From Proteobacteria bacterium UBA6492 (GTDB lineage Bacteria > Pseudomonadota > Gammaproteobacteria > UBA6429 > Thiohalophilaceae): DNA of 16,890 nt. A program made the translations under genes and the position numbers. The stretch covers positions 7,596 through 24,485 of the forward strand of contig DJMK01000166.1 in the NCBI GenBank assembly GCA_002436485.1, in the 5' to 3' direction. The notes below the pieces were generated by a model. That model saw nothing but the letters and a program-made list of their open reading frames with translations, did not search any database and was not told the DNA's origin. Positions 1-7,618 of this stretch are shown one piece after another (the first letter of the stretch is position 1; the number at the start of each line of letters is the position of its first letter).

Positions 1-61
1 CATTGATAGCCTGTTCGATGGCTGCCGTGGTGACGACGGCGATTTCGGCGGGCAAACTCAT
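1..61 (-). CDS. ubiJ: UbiJ-like ubiquinone biosynthesis accessory factor (N-terminal fragment)
   Basis: Only the first 20 codons are inside the window; the gene continues beyond base 1. The peptide begins MSLPAEIAVVTTAAIEQAIN. The pattern of a short leader followed by an alanine-rich helix ending in A(I/L)N resembles the start of UbiJ, an SCP2-domain protein that binds ubiquinone intermediates and works with UbiB and UbiK. The ATG overlaps the stop of the upstream RDD gene in an ATGA, so the two are probably translationally coupled. The identification rests mainly on position: ubiJ normally follows ubiE and precedes ubiB in Gammaproteobacteria. Twenty residues cannot prove the family; another SCP2-like protein is possible. 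Confidence 0.55.
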   Translation of the reverse strand, partial: MSLPAEIAVVTTAAIEQAIN

Positions 62-537
62 GACGGCGTTTTCCAGTTTTCTGGTAGTTCCATCTCCGCA
101 TAATCATCTTCCAGTTTGATGACGATGGTATGCAGAATTTTGTCATGCGCCCCTTGCTTATGCTTGTCAAAAATAATCATTAACACGCCAATACCAGTCA
201 GTATCGATAGCCAGCTTGCAACAATACGCAGGGCAGCCTGCCGCCGATTCAGGTATTCGCCGGTGTGCTGGTCAAGCACTTTGAGGTCCAGTAACAGTTT
301 ACCGGGTGTACCACCAAAGCGTTGCAGGCAAATTGCAAAGCTCATCACGATGAGTCCGCTAAACAGCATGAAAGCAAACAGGTCATAGACGAATAGTTGT
401 GAAGCAGAATGTAACTCCGGCAGCACCATTACATCCAGCAGGTAACCGAGCGGTGTGGTGAGCGCAAACGTCAGAAAGGCATCGAGAAAATGTGCCAGTA
501 CGCGCTGGTAAAAAGGAGCGTACGGCACGGGTATCAT
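58..537 (-). CDS. RDD family membrane protein
   Basis: A 159-residue predicted inner-membrane protein of unknown substrate. It shows the RDD-family pattern: an Arg in the first helix region (R12) and Asp at D19 in RVLAHFLDA, hydrophobic segments near residues 14-35, 48-71 and 103-123, and the conserved cytoplasmic stretch GGTPGKLLLDLKVLD (about 75-89), followed by HDKILHTIVI (about 130-139). Length is usual for a single RDD domain. RDD proteins are usually assigned to transport or membrane roles, with few characterised members. The start codon overlaps the ubiE stop and the stop codon overlaps the next start, both as ATGA, so it sits inside the ubiquinone gene string and is probably co-translated with it. 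A role in quinone metabolism is only a guess from context. Confidence 0.85.
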   Translation of the reverse strand: MIPVPYAPFYQRVLAHFLDAFLTFALTTPLGYLLDVMVLPELHSASQLFVYDLFAFMLFSGLIVMSFAICLQRFGGTPGKLLLDLKVLDQHTGEYLNRRQAALRIVASWLSILTGIGVLMIIFDKHKQGAHDKILHTIVIKLEDDYAEMELPENWKTPS

Positions 538-1280
538 TGCTTGTAACCGCGATGAAGTGCCACGATGCCGCCGGTCAGGTTGAAGTATTCACACTGGCTA
601 AACCCGGCGGTTTGCATCATGTCTTTCAGGGTTTCCTGGTCCGGGTGCATGCGAATAGATTCGGCCAGGTAACGGTAACTTTCAGCATCATTGGCGACCA
701 GTTTGCCCATCAGGGGTAACAGCTTGAATGAATAAATATCATAAGCCGGTGCAAGCATTTTATTTGGCTTGGAGAACTCCAGCACCAGTAACTTGCCACC
801 GGGCTTTAACACTCGAAACATGGACTGCAATGCCTTGTCCTTGTCGGTGACATTACGCAGACCAAATGCGATGGTGATGCAGTCAAAGTGATTATCCGGA
901 AATGGCAGACACTCGGCGTTGGCCTGTACATATTGTACGTTGCCGACCACGCCCTTGTTGGCAAGATTATCACGCCCAACCTTCAACATGGAGTCATTGA
1001 TGTCGGCAAGGACTACTTCGCCTTCCTCGCCAACCAGCCGGGCAAATTTAGCCGCCAGGTCACCGGTACCACCGGCGATATCCAGTACACGCTGGCCACG
1101 ATGCACACCAGATAACTCGATGGTGAAACGTTTCCAGACGCGATGAATGCCCATCGACATCAGGTCATTCATGACGTCGTATTTTTGCGCTACGGAATGA
1201 AAAACACCGGCAACCTTGCGTTGCTTCTCTTTCCAGGGGACGTCCTGGTAGCCGAAGTGCGTCGTTTTGTTATCAGCCAT
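534..1280 (-). CDS. ubiE: Ubiquinone/menaquinone biosynthesis C-methyltransferase UbiE
   Basis: A 248-residue SAM-dependent methyltransferase that C-methylates the ring of demethylmenaquinol and of the 2-polyprenyl-6-methoxy-benzoquinol intermediate in ubiquinone synthesis. The UbiE/COQ5 signature YDVMNDLMSMGIHRVWKR lies at residues 34-51, the SAM-binding glycine loop LDIAGGTGDL at 66-75, and the post-motif RVLKPGG at 156-162. The C-terminus LTGGIVALHRGYKQ is typical of full-length UbiE, so the gene appears complete. It lies 40 bases after the DUF971 gene and its stop overlaps the RDD start. The short leader holds an inverted repeat described separately. No strong Shine-Dalgarno sits at the normal distance. 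Identification is secure. Confidence 0.97.
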   Translation of the reverse strand: MADNKTTHFGYQDVPWKEKQRKVAGVFHSVAQKYDVMNDLMSMGIHRVWKRFTIELSGVHRGQRVLDIAGGTGDLAAKFARLVGEEGEVVLADINDSMLKVGRDNLANKGVVGNVQYVQANAECLPFPDNHFDCITIAFGLRNVTDKDKALQSMFRVLKPGGKLLVLEFSKPNKMLAPAYDIYSFKLLPLMGKLVANDAESYRYLAESIRMHPDQETLKDMMQTAGFSQCEYFNLTGGIVALHRGYKQ

Positions 1281-1288
1281 ACCGGCAG

Positions 1289-1309
1289 TTTACCTTATAT
1301 ATAGGTAAA
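1289..1309 (-). promoter_or_regulatory. Inverted repeat in the ubiE leader
   Basis: Seven-base arms TTTACCT and AGGTAAA flank a seven-base A/T loop, ending 8 bases before the ubiE start codon. In the transcript it would form a small hairpin whose 3' arm carries AAGG(T), the only purine-rich, Shine-Dalgarno-like sequence in the leader, about 12 bases from the ATG. It could modulate ubiE translation, or be a fortuitous A/T palindrome. The repeat is seen directly; any function is inferred. Confidence 0.35.
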
Positions 1310-1320
1310 GTCAGAAGGTT

Positions 1321-1698
1321 TTACTGCAGGTGCTTGGGTTCAGGCCGCTCATGACCGGCATCCTTCAGGCGCTGCAGATACTGCGGCCACAGGGTGTCCT
1401 GTTGCTTGCCCAGTTGATACAGCGTATCCCAGGAATAGATACCGGTATCGTGGTTATCGTCAAAGAACAGCTGCACCGCGTAATTGCCGACCTGCTCGAT
1501 CTTGTCGATATTGACGTCCTGTTTGCCAATTTGCAGTACTTCCTGCCCAGGGCCATGTCCCTGTACTTCCGCCGATGGCGAATAGACACGAAGATACTCG
1601 GCACTTAATTCAAAGTGTTCACCGGTGTTAAAGGCAATTTCCAGCATGTGTGCCTGTTGGTGATAGGTCAGTTCGGTTGGAATATGTTTTTCGGCCAT
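1321..1698 (-). CDS. DUF971 family protein (gamma-butyrobetaine hydroxylase-like N-terminal domain)
   Basis: A 125-residue single-domain protein of the DUF971 family. Recognition comes from the conserved core: SPSAEVQGHGPGQ (about 40-52), GKQDVNI, VGNYAVQLFFDD (about 71-82), and the hallmark DTGIYSWDTLYQLG (about 84-97). The same fold forms the N-terminal domain of eukaryotic gamma-butyrobetaine and trimethyllysine hydroxylases and also occurs fused to Mrp-type Fe-S scaffold proteins, but the free bacterial form has no settled function. The start is supported by GAGG seven to eight bases upstream. It lies 23 bases after hslU and 40 before ubiE on the same strand. hslVU-DUF971 adjacency is a recurring gammaproteobacterial arrangement. 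Confidence 0.93.
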   Translation of the reverse strand: MAEKHIPTELTYHQQAHMLEIAFNTGEHFELSAEYLRVYSPSAEVQGHGPGQEVLQIGKQDVNIDKIEQVGNYAVQLFFDDNHDTGIYSWDTLYQLGKQQDTLWPQYLQRLKDAGHERPEPKHLQ

Positions 1699-1721
1699 GA
1701 TAATTACCTCTACATGATTAA

Positions 1722-3071
1722 CTACAGTATGTAGCGACTTAAATCTTCGTTGTCTGCCAGATCAGCAAGGTGATCGTTGACATAATTTACATCAATACTG
1801 AGCGCCTCACCCTGTCGATCAGACGCATCAAACGATATATCTTCCAGCAATCGCTCCATCACGGTATGTAAACGTCGCGCACCTATATTCTCGGTACGTT
1901 CGTTAACCTGAAAAGCGACCTCGGCAATACGTTTCACACCATCCTGTGTAAAGGTGATACCCACGTCTTCGGTTTCCATCAGGGCACTGTATTGTTCGGT
2001 CAGGGATGCATCGGGTTCGGTCAGGATCCGAACGAAGTCATCGGCAGTCAGCGCCTCCAGTTCGACACGAATCGGAAAACGACCCTGTAACTCGGGAATC
2101 AGGTCGGATGGTTTTGCGACATGAAAAGCGCCAGACGCAATAAACAAAACATGATCAGTTTTGATCATGCCGTACTTGGTCGTTACCGTCGATCCTTCAA
2201 CCAGTGGTAAAAGGTCACGCTGTACACCTTCACGGGATACATCAGCACCGGAAGTTTCACCGCGTTTGGCAATCTTGTCCATTTCATCCAGGAACACGAT
2301 ACCGTTTTGTTCAACAGCCTCAACAGCGCGTGTCTTGATTTCGTCTTCATTGATGAGACGTGCAGCTTCTTCATCGACCAGTAGTTTCCTTGCCTGGCGA
2401 ATAGGCAACTTGCGATTCTTCTTGCGTCCGCCACCCATATTTTGAAACATGCTTTGCAACTGGTTGGTCATATCTTCCATGCCCGGGGGCGCCATGATCT
2501 CGACGCCGATATTGGGTGCGCTAACCTCGACTTCGATTTCCTTGTCATCCAGATCGCCCTCGCGTAATTTTTTGCGAAACTTCTGGCGTGTTGCGTTCTC
2601 TTTTTCGGAATCTGTTTCTTCCTCGTCAGCGTTAAATCCAAACGAGGAACCACGTGCGGGTGGTAGTAGTATGTCGAGTATGCGCTCTTCAGCAGCATCT
2701 TCTGCACGGTGACGTACTTTTGCCATTTCCTGTTCGCGTATCATCTTGACCGCGATATCCACCAGGTCACGTACGATAGATTCGACATCTCGCCCGACAT
2801 AACCCACCTCGGTAAACTTGGTGGCTTCAACTTTTAGAAAAGGGGCATTGGCCAGTTTGGCCAGGCGACGTGCAATTTCTGTTTTACCGACACCGGTCGG
2901 GCCGATCATTAAAATATTTTTTGGCGTGATTTCATTTCGTAAACTTTCATCAACGCGTGAACGGCGCCAGCGGTTACGTAGTGCAATCGCCACGGCGCGC
3001 TTTGCGCTGTCCTGGCCGATTATATGTTTGTCCAGTTCCTGGACAATTTCGCGGGGTGTCATTTGTGACAT
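1722..3071 (-). CDS. hslU: ATP-dependent protease ATPase subunit HslU
   Basis: The 449-residue AAA+ unfoldase of the HslVU (ClpQY) protease, which unfolds substrates and threads them into the HslV chamber. Visible elements in order: the N-terminal TPREIV...HIIGQ region, Walker A GPTGVGKT at 57-64, pore loop GYVG at 90-93, the acidic, variable I-domain at about 110-240, Walker B IVFLDEMDK at 258-266, the arginine-bearing GARR at 397-400, and the C-terminal tail DLSRYIL that docks into HslV and activates it. Length matches the family (E. coli 443). The ATG shares one base with the hslV stop (TAATG), implying translational coupling and matched subunit output. The gene is complete and no key residue is missing. 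Confidence 0.98.
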   Translation of the reverse strand: MSQMTPREIVQELDKHIIGQDSAKRAVAIALRNRWRRSRVDESLRNEITPKNILMIGPTGVGKTEIARRLAKLANAPFLKVEATKFTEVGYVGRDVESIVRDLVDIAVKMIREQEMAKVRHRAEDAAEERILDILLPPARGSSFGFNADEEETDSEKENATRQKFRKKLREGDLDDKEIEVEVSAPNIGVEIMAPPGMEDMTNQLQSMFQNMGGGRKKNRKLPIRQARKLLVDEEAARLINEDEIKTRAVEAVEQNGIVFLDEMDKIAKRGETSGADVSREGVQRDLLPLVEGSTVTTKYGMIKTDHVLFIASGAFHVAKPSDLIPELQGRFPIRVELEALTADDFVRILTEPDASLTEQYSALMETEDVGITFTQDGVKRIAEVAFQVNERTENIGARRLHTVMERLLEDISFDASDRQGEALSIDVNYVNDHLADLADNEDLSRYIL

Positions 3072-3610
3072 TAGTATTCCAGTTCTTCAAATAGCAGGTT
3101 GTGGTTGGTATAGATGCAGATATCCGCCGCAATACCCAGTGCTCTCTCGGTGATCTGCCGCGCATCCAGCTCGGAGTTCTCCAGCATGGCACGGGCCGCA
3201 GCCAGTGCATAGTTTCCACCGGAGCCTATGGCCAGCACGTCATGTTCTGGCTCGATCACGTCGCCCATGCCGGAGATGACAAGTGAGGTCTGCGCATCAG
3301 CCACTGCCAGCAGGGCTTCTAGCCGGCGTAGTGTGCGGTCCGTACGCCAGTCCTTTGCGAGTTCGACTGCCGCGCGTACCAGGTGACCGGAATGTTTTTC
3401 CAGTTTGCCCTCGAAGTATTCAAACAGGGTAAACGCATCCGCTGTGCCACCGGCGAAGCCGGCAATCACTTTTTCCTGGTATAGCCGGCGGATTTTTCGC
3501 GCGTTACCTTTCATCACAGTGTCGCCAAGACTAACCTGGCCATCACCGCCAATCACGACCTTATTACCGCGCCTGACCGAGAGAATGGTAGTACCGTGAT
3601 ATTGTTCCAC
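3071..3610 (-). CDS. hslV: ATP-dependent protease proteolytic subunit HslV
   Basis: The N-terminal-threonine peptidase of HslVU, related to proteasome beta subunits. I choose the GTG at 3610, giving 179 residues beginning VEQYHGTTILSVRR; a GGAG lies seven bases upstream. The open frame runs 24 codons further upstream, but that extension has no family resemblance. The catalytic residue should be the first Thr of GTT (residue 7), so a six-residue propeptide must be removed rather than just the initiator Met as in E. coli. GDGQVSLG, KVIAGFAGGTADAFTLFE, AKDWRTDRTLRRLEA and AIGSGGNYA all match the family. It is the first gene of the unit continuing into hslU, DUF971 and ubiE, and its promoter should lie in the 126-base gap upstream. 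Confidence 0.97.
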   Translation of the reverse strand: MEQYHGTTILSVRRGNKVVIGGDGQVSLGDTVMKGNARKIRRLYQEKVIAGFAGGTADAFTLFEYFEGKLEKHSGHLVRAAVELAKDWRTDRTLRRLEALLAVADAQTSLVISGMGDVIEPEHDVLAIGSGGNYALAAARAMLENSELDARQITERALGIAADICIYTNHNLLFEELEY

Positions 3611-3617
3611 GTGTTTG

Positions 3618-3621
3618 CTCC
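3618..3621 (-). promoter_or_regulatory. Ribosome binding site deciding the hslV start
   Basis: GGAG lies seven bases before the GTG at 3610. It supports that start over the in-frame upstream codon at 3682, where the extra residues do not look like HslV. Confidence 0.7.
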
Positions 3622-3639
3622 ATGTTACGAGGGGCCGTG

Positions 3640-3722
3640 ATTGTACACTAATTAGCATGCCCGATTTGCCGCGCAAAGACACACCAGGTATGGGGGTTCG
3701 CTTGCGACAGGCTGAATTGAAG
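3640..3722 (-). promoter_or_regulatory. Candidate promoter region of hslVU, with possible heat-shock elements
   Basis: Reading on the minus strand, TACAAT at 3640-3645 could be a sigma-70 -10 box placing transcription start about 23 bases before hslV, but no good -35 is seen at 16-18 bases. Further upstream, CCCCATA at 3689-3695 matches the sigma-32 -10 core (CCCCAT), and CTTCAAT at 3716-3722 resembles the -35 CTTGAAA at five of seven positions. Their spacer is 20 bases, longer than the usual 13-17. hslVU is a classical sigma-32 operon in E. coli, which makes the match worth noting, but assignment from sequence alone is weak. Confidence 0.3.
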
Positions 3723-3736
3723 TAGTATGGGCAGGA

Positions 3737-4840
3737 TCAGTCGGTTACAAGGGCGTGATTTTTGCGTAGCCAGCTTGAGGCACCGGCAGCCGTGATGATA
3801 CACCAGACAGCAAACAGGGCTCCGGGCAGGGCCACCTCGGGCTGGTCGCCGAAATGTGCCAGTGCCAGCGCGACACCCATACCGGCATTTTGCATACCGA
3901 TTTCAATCGACAGGGTAAGCTGGTGGGCCTTGTCAAAGCGATACAACCTGGCCAGGTACCAACCGGCAAGATAGCCCAGGCCATTGAGCAACACGACCAG
4001 TACAAACACGATCAGGCCTACGTTGGCTATTTGTTGCTGGTTTTTTGCCACGGCATAGGCACAGATGACGATGATAGCCAGCGAGGCGATGGCCGGCGCG
4101 ATTTCGCGCGCCCAGCGTAGCGTGATAGTTGACAGGCCCTGGCCTAGCAGCAGTCCTGTAAAGGGCAATACCAGCACAAACAGTGCGCAGAGTATGATTT
4201 GCCAGTTGGCAAAACCGGACTGTGAATACATCAGGCTGATCAGCAATACCGCCACCAACACGTGGCCAATCACAAACGTGGCTTTGAAGGGTTGGGATAG
4301 ATAGTGTCTTAACAGCATACCACCGGCCAGTGGTACCACCAGGATATAAATGATTGTCCACATCAGCTTCCAGAAACTGATATCCATGAACTGGCCACCC
4401 AGGTACTTCACCAGCAATGGTGTGAGCAGGGGCGACAAAAAGGTAGCGACCGTGGTGAGCGCAATTGAAAATGCCAGCACACCACCCGCCAGGTAAACAA
4501 TCACGTTGGAAGCCATCGCACCGGGGGCACTCCCCACGATGATAAAACCCAGCGCCAGTGCCGGTGGCAGGCCAGCCAGCGAGGCAATGCTAAAGGCCAG
4601 CAATGGCATCACCAGGTACTGGGTCAACACACCCAGCCCAATGCGCTGTGGCTGTTTCAGGGTATTGGCCAGGTCGTCAGGATTTAACACGATACCCAGC
4701 GCAAACATGGTAGCGGCAAACAGCTCTTTGAAAATGGAGCCGAACAGGGTAAACGTTTGTGGCCAGATAAAACCAACAATGGCGGCGGCCAACGTTAATG
4801 GCGCCATGGCGGAGGCAATGAAGCGAAGTAGTGTAATCAT
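3737..4840 (-). CDS. Bile acid:sodium symporter (BASS/SBF) family transporter
   Basis: A 367-residue polytopic membrane protein, about ten hydrophobic segments by eye. Family signs are LFAATMFALGIVLNPDDL (about 40-57), GSAPGAMASNVIVYLAGG (103-120), which fits the first discontinuous helix of the BASS fold, and EIGMQNAGMGVALALAHFG near the C-terminus, which carries the Gln-Asn of the second one. BASS proteins couple Na+ import to uptake of organic anions such as bile acids, pyruvate, pantothenate or sulfated compounds; the bacterial substrate cannot be read from sequence. The ATG at 4840 has no clear Shine-Dalgarno. It follows the cyclic-di-GMP gene by 69 bases and precedes hslV by 126, with no recognisable terminator at either side. 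Confidence 0.92.
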   Translation of the reverse strand: MITLLRFIASAMAPLTLAAAIVGFIWPQTFTLFGSIFKELFAATMFALGIVLNPDDLANTLKQPQRIGLGVLTQYLVMPLLAFSIASLAGLPPALALGFIIVGSAPGAMASNVIVYLAGGVLAFSIALTTVATFLSPLLTPLLVKYLGGQFMDISFWKLMWTIIYILVVPLAGGMLLRHYLSQPFKATFVIGHVLVAVLLISLMYSQSGFANWQIILCALFVLVLPFTGLLLGQGLSTITLRWAREIAPAIASLAIIVICAYAVAKNQQQIANVGLIVFVLVVLLNGLGYLAGWYLARLYRFDKAHQLTLSIEIGMQNAGMGVALALAHFGDQPEVALPGALFAVWCIITAAGASSWLRKNHALVTD

Positions 4841-4909
4841 ACAATAACGAAATATTTTTTCCGTATTGTAGGCGGGTTGTGATAATTACCAAAGGGTAAA
4901 TGCCTTAAA

Positions 4910-7474
4910 TCAGGCGAGATTATCCTTGATATCAATACTTGTGTTGGCGAGCTGCGGTGATGGCTTGGCAATGTAATAACCCTGCACGTAATCGACACCA
5001 CATTCTTTTAGCAACTTGAGTACTTCCGGTGATTCAACAAACTCGGCAATAGTTTCCTTGCCAAGTGTATGCGCGATGTTGGTAATCGAACGAATGATTG
5101 CCATGTCCATTGGATCGTTGAGGATGTCCTGCACAAACAGACCATCGATCTTGATGTAATCGACCGGCAACCGCTTGAGGTGTGAGAAAGAACAGTAACC
5201 ACTGCCAAAATCATCCAGCGCAAAACGACAACCAAGTTTACTGAGTTCTTCGATCAGCCCGCAGGCCGCATAGGTGTCGTTGACTGCGCAGGTCTCGGTG
5301 ATTTCGAAAAGGAAACGCGATGGATCAAGTTTGTACTTGTTGATACCTTCCATGAATATTGGAACTAACAGCGTGGGATCGAGGCTTTGACCGGAAAGAT
5401 TAATGGTAAATTGTTTTTCTTTGTATTCCGGACCAAGCTCATGCATCATTTTCATCGCAGCCTTGATTACCCATGTATCAATGTCCCGCATGAGATTGAA
5501 GCGCTCAGCCGTTGGTAAAAATGAATTAGGCGGTATCGGGTTGCCGTGACTATCATGCATTCGTAACAACACTTCGTAGATGCTGCAGTTGTCCTGTTGT
5601 CTATCCAGCAGGTGATCCTGTAAAGAACCCTCGCGTGGCAGATTATCCAGATCTATATCATGCAGTGACATAATCGGCTGGTAATAAAGCTGGAAGTTGT
5701 TATTTTCCAGTGCCTGGTTAAGCCGTACTGACCAGCCCAGTTCCAAGTCCATCGCGGTCCGGTTGTCCTGATCCTTTGTATATACATGCGTTGAATTACG
5801 ACCCTGTCCCTTGGCAACCTGGCAAGCGATATCGGCATTAGCAAATACTTCACCAGTTGAAGTGGAATCGGCATCGATCATGGCGACACCAAGGCTTGCG
5901 TGTATCTTGTAGATACGTCCTTCACGATTGAAATCATAGCTGGCGATGAGTTGCCGATATTTTTCCGCGATACTATGCACATCATTAATATCAACATTGC
6001 GTAACAGGATACCGAACTCGTCATCGCCCAGTCGACCAAGCAGGTCTGTTTCTCGCAGGCGGGTACTCAGGTGATGACCAAGCTCAACCAGTAACTGGTC
6101 ACCGGCACTGTGACCGACTGTATCATTCAGGTACTTGAAGCGATCCAGGTCGACATACACCAGTGCACTGGTTTTATCGCAACGTCGCAGGCGTTTGATC
6201 TCATTATCAATTGCTTCCTCGATATATTTACGATTTAACAGCTTGGTCAGGGGATCATGGTTGGCCTGCCACTTGAGCTCGTCTTCCAGTAATTTGCGTA
6301 CTGAAATATCACGGAAAGCAAAAACAGCACCCTGTTCAGTTTCGCTCAGCTTGAGTGGATAAATTGTCAGTTCTACCTGGATAGGTGTTCCATCAACACG
6401 GGTAAAGATAGACTCGATATTGTGTAACTCGCGCCCACGTTTGATGGCATGCTCGATATATTTCAGATCGACAATGGCATTGTCATCATACTTGTCCTTG
6501 TAAAAATGGAACAAGTCCCCCGGTTTGCGACCAACCAGGTTATCTTCAGGCGTAAAGCCGAGCGTCTTCTTGGCGGCCGCATTGATAAACGTAATTTCAC
6601 AATCCTGGTTAAGGCCGTAAACACCGTCACCAACAGAAGCAAGAATGCCCTGCAATTGAGTACGTTCCTTTTCAATACGATTGGTGATGCGAATATTACG
6701 GCTCATCGCCGCAACGCGCGCCTTGAACAGTTCATCTGCCTCGTTCTTGAACATACACTCGACTGCACCGGCTGCGAGAGAACTTTGAATAACCTTGTCG
6801 AGGTAGGTACTGGTTAGCACAGCGAGCATGATGTTGGCTGTGCGCGGATGGCTGCGTAACCTGCGACACAGGGAATCACCATTTTCATCCGGCATGAAAT
6901 AATCAATGATGGCAATGTCAAATTGGTGTTGTTGAGCAACCTCAAAGGCTTCACCAGCAGAGTTGGCAGTTGTTGTGTGGTAACCGCATTCGTCGAGTAA
7001 TTTGCGAAACTTGACCCGTGCAGTCGGTGAGTCATCTACCAGCAGAACGCGAATCTGGGTTTCTTCTTCAGGACAACAGCATGTTTCCTGGGACCATTTT
7101 TCCGATAACAGCTTGGGAAGAATTAAAGCAACTTCCTCGATGTTGTCCCAAAGGTGAAACGCGGTCTGTTCGCGGCCGGATACATAGCTCAGCTTCTCGG
7201 AATCGGCCTCATGGCCCATGACCAGTAGCGGCAATCCCTGGAAAGGGGTTTCGCTGAGCATGGCCAGCAGGTCATCGATACCTTGATTACTGTGCGAAGG
7301 CCAGCCAATAACGATACCTCTATAGTTATTGCTTGCACTATCGAAGTTGCTCAGGTGAGAGAGGGCCTCGTCGATACTGCCCAGCAGATCAACCTCATAG
7401 CCATGCAGTTGTAGTAACTTTTGCATGGCGCGTCTGAGCGTTGCTGATGTCTCGATCAGCAGGATCTTGCTCAT
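4910..7474 (-). CDS. Cyclic-di-GMP regulator: pseudo-REC, REC, PAS, GGDEF, EAL
   Basis: An 854-residue cytoplasmic protein numbered from the ATG at 7474 (GAGGG 11 bases upstream). An in-frame GTG at 7492 would add six residues but has no ribosome site. Domains: a degenerate receiver (about 1-124) with Ile-Glu instead of the acidic pair and Trp where phospho-Asp is expected (GIVIGWPS); a complete receiver (about 140-260) with D147-D148, D191, T221 and K243; PAS (about 270-394); GGDEF (about 399-569), whose motif reads GDDEF (483-487) with an intact RxxD inhibitory site (RETD, 474-477); EAL (about 584-844), starting EVL at 634. Metal and catalytic residues are kept: N692, E724, E727, D754-D755, K775, E811 and Q831. 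About 25 extra residues precede EVL. Phosphodiesterase activity seems likely and cyclase activity uncertain. No histidine kinase is adjacent. Confidence 0.93.
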   Translation of the reverse strand: MSKILLIETSATLRRAMQKLLQLHGYEVDLLGSIDEALSHLSNFDSASNNYRGIVIGWPSHSNQGIDDLLAMLSETPFQGLPLLVMGHEADSEKLSYVSGREQTAFHLWDNIEEVALILPKLLSEKWSQETCCCPEEETQIRVLLVDDSPTARVKFRKLLDECGYHTTTANSAGEAFEVAQQHQFDIAIIDYFMPDENGDSLCRRLRSHPRTANIMLAVLTSTYLDKVIQSSLAAGAVECMFKNEADELFKARVAAMSRNIRITNRIEKERTQLQGILASVGDGVYGLNQDCEITFINAAAKKTLGFTPEDNLVGRKPGDLFHFYKDKYDDNAIVDLKYIEHAIKRGRELHNIESIFTRVDGTPIQVELTIYPLKLSETEQGAVFAFRDISVRKLLEDELKWQANHDPLTKLLNRKYIEEAIDNEIKRLRRCDKTSALVYVDLDRFKYLNDTVGHSAGDQLLVELGHHLSTRLRETDLLGRLGDDEFGILLRNVDINDVHSIAEKYRQLIASYDFNREGRIYKIHASLGVAMIDADSTSTGEVFANADIACQVAKGQGRNSTHVYTKDQDNRTAMDLELGWSVRLNQALENNNFQLYYQPIMSLHDIDLDNLPREGSLQDHLLDRQQDNCSIYEVLLRMHDSHGNPIPPNSFLPTAERFNLMRDIDTWVIKAAMKMMHELGPEYKEKQFTINLSGQSLDPTLLVPIFMEGINKYKLDPSRFLFEITETCAVNDTYAACGLIEELSKLGCRFALDDFGSGYCSFSHLKRLPVDYIKIDGLFVQDILNDPMDMAIIRSITNIAHTLGKETIAEFVESPEVLKLLKECGVDYVQGYYIAKPSPQLANTSIDIKDNLA

Positions 7475-7576
7475 CTGATTGTTTGCCCTCACTTATTGTT
7501 GTGTTTTAAAGGCCATCCGAACTGGCAACGGTGTTTGTTCTGTAGTCAGAATGTTTTATCGGATTGAGCTGTACCC

Positions 7577-7598
7577 TACTTTAACATCACTTAAAGTA
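7577..7598. promoter_or_regulatory. Perfect inverted repeat upstream of the cyclic-di-GMP gene
   Basis: Eight-base arms TACTTTAA and TTAAAGTA are separated by six bases (CATCAC), in the 182-base gap between mlaC and the cyclic-di-GMP gene, about 103 bases before the latter's ATG. The form suits an operator for a dimeric regulator. A hairpin without a T-run is the alternative. The repeat is directly visible; the function is inferred. Confidence 0.4.
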
Positions 7599-7618
7599 CA
7601 GTTAAACAGGGGGTTGTG

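Noticed and set aside
3611..3682. N-terminal extension of HslV by 24 codons up to 3682
   Set aside because: The extension has no family similarity, and GGAG precedes the GTG at 3610.
6449..6817. Plus-strand open frame of 122 codons inside the cyclic-di-GMP gene
   Set aside because: Antisense to conserved receiver and PAS coding sequence, no ribosome site and no recognisable domain; a shadow frame.
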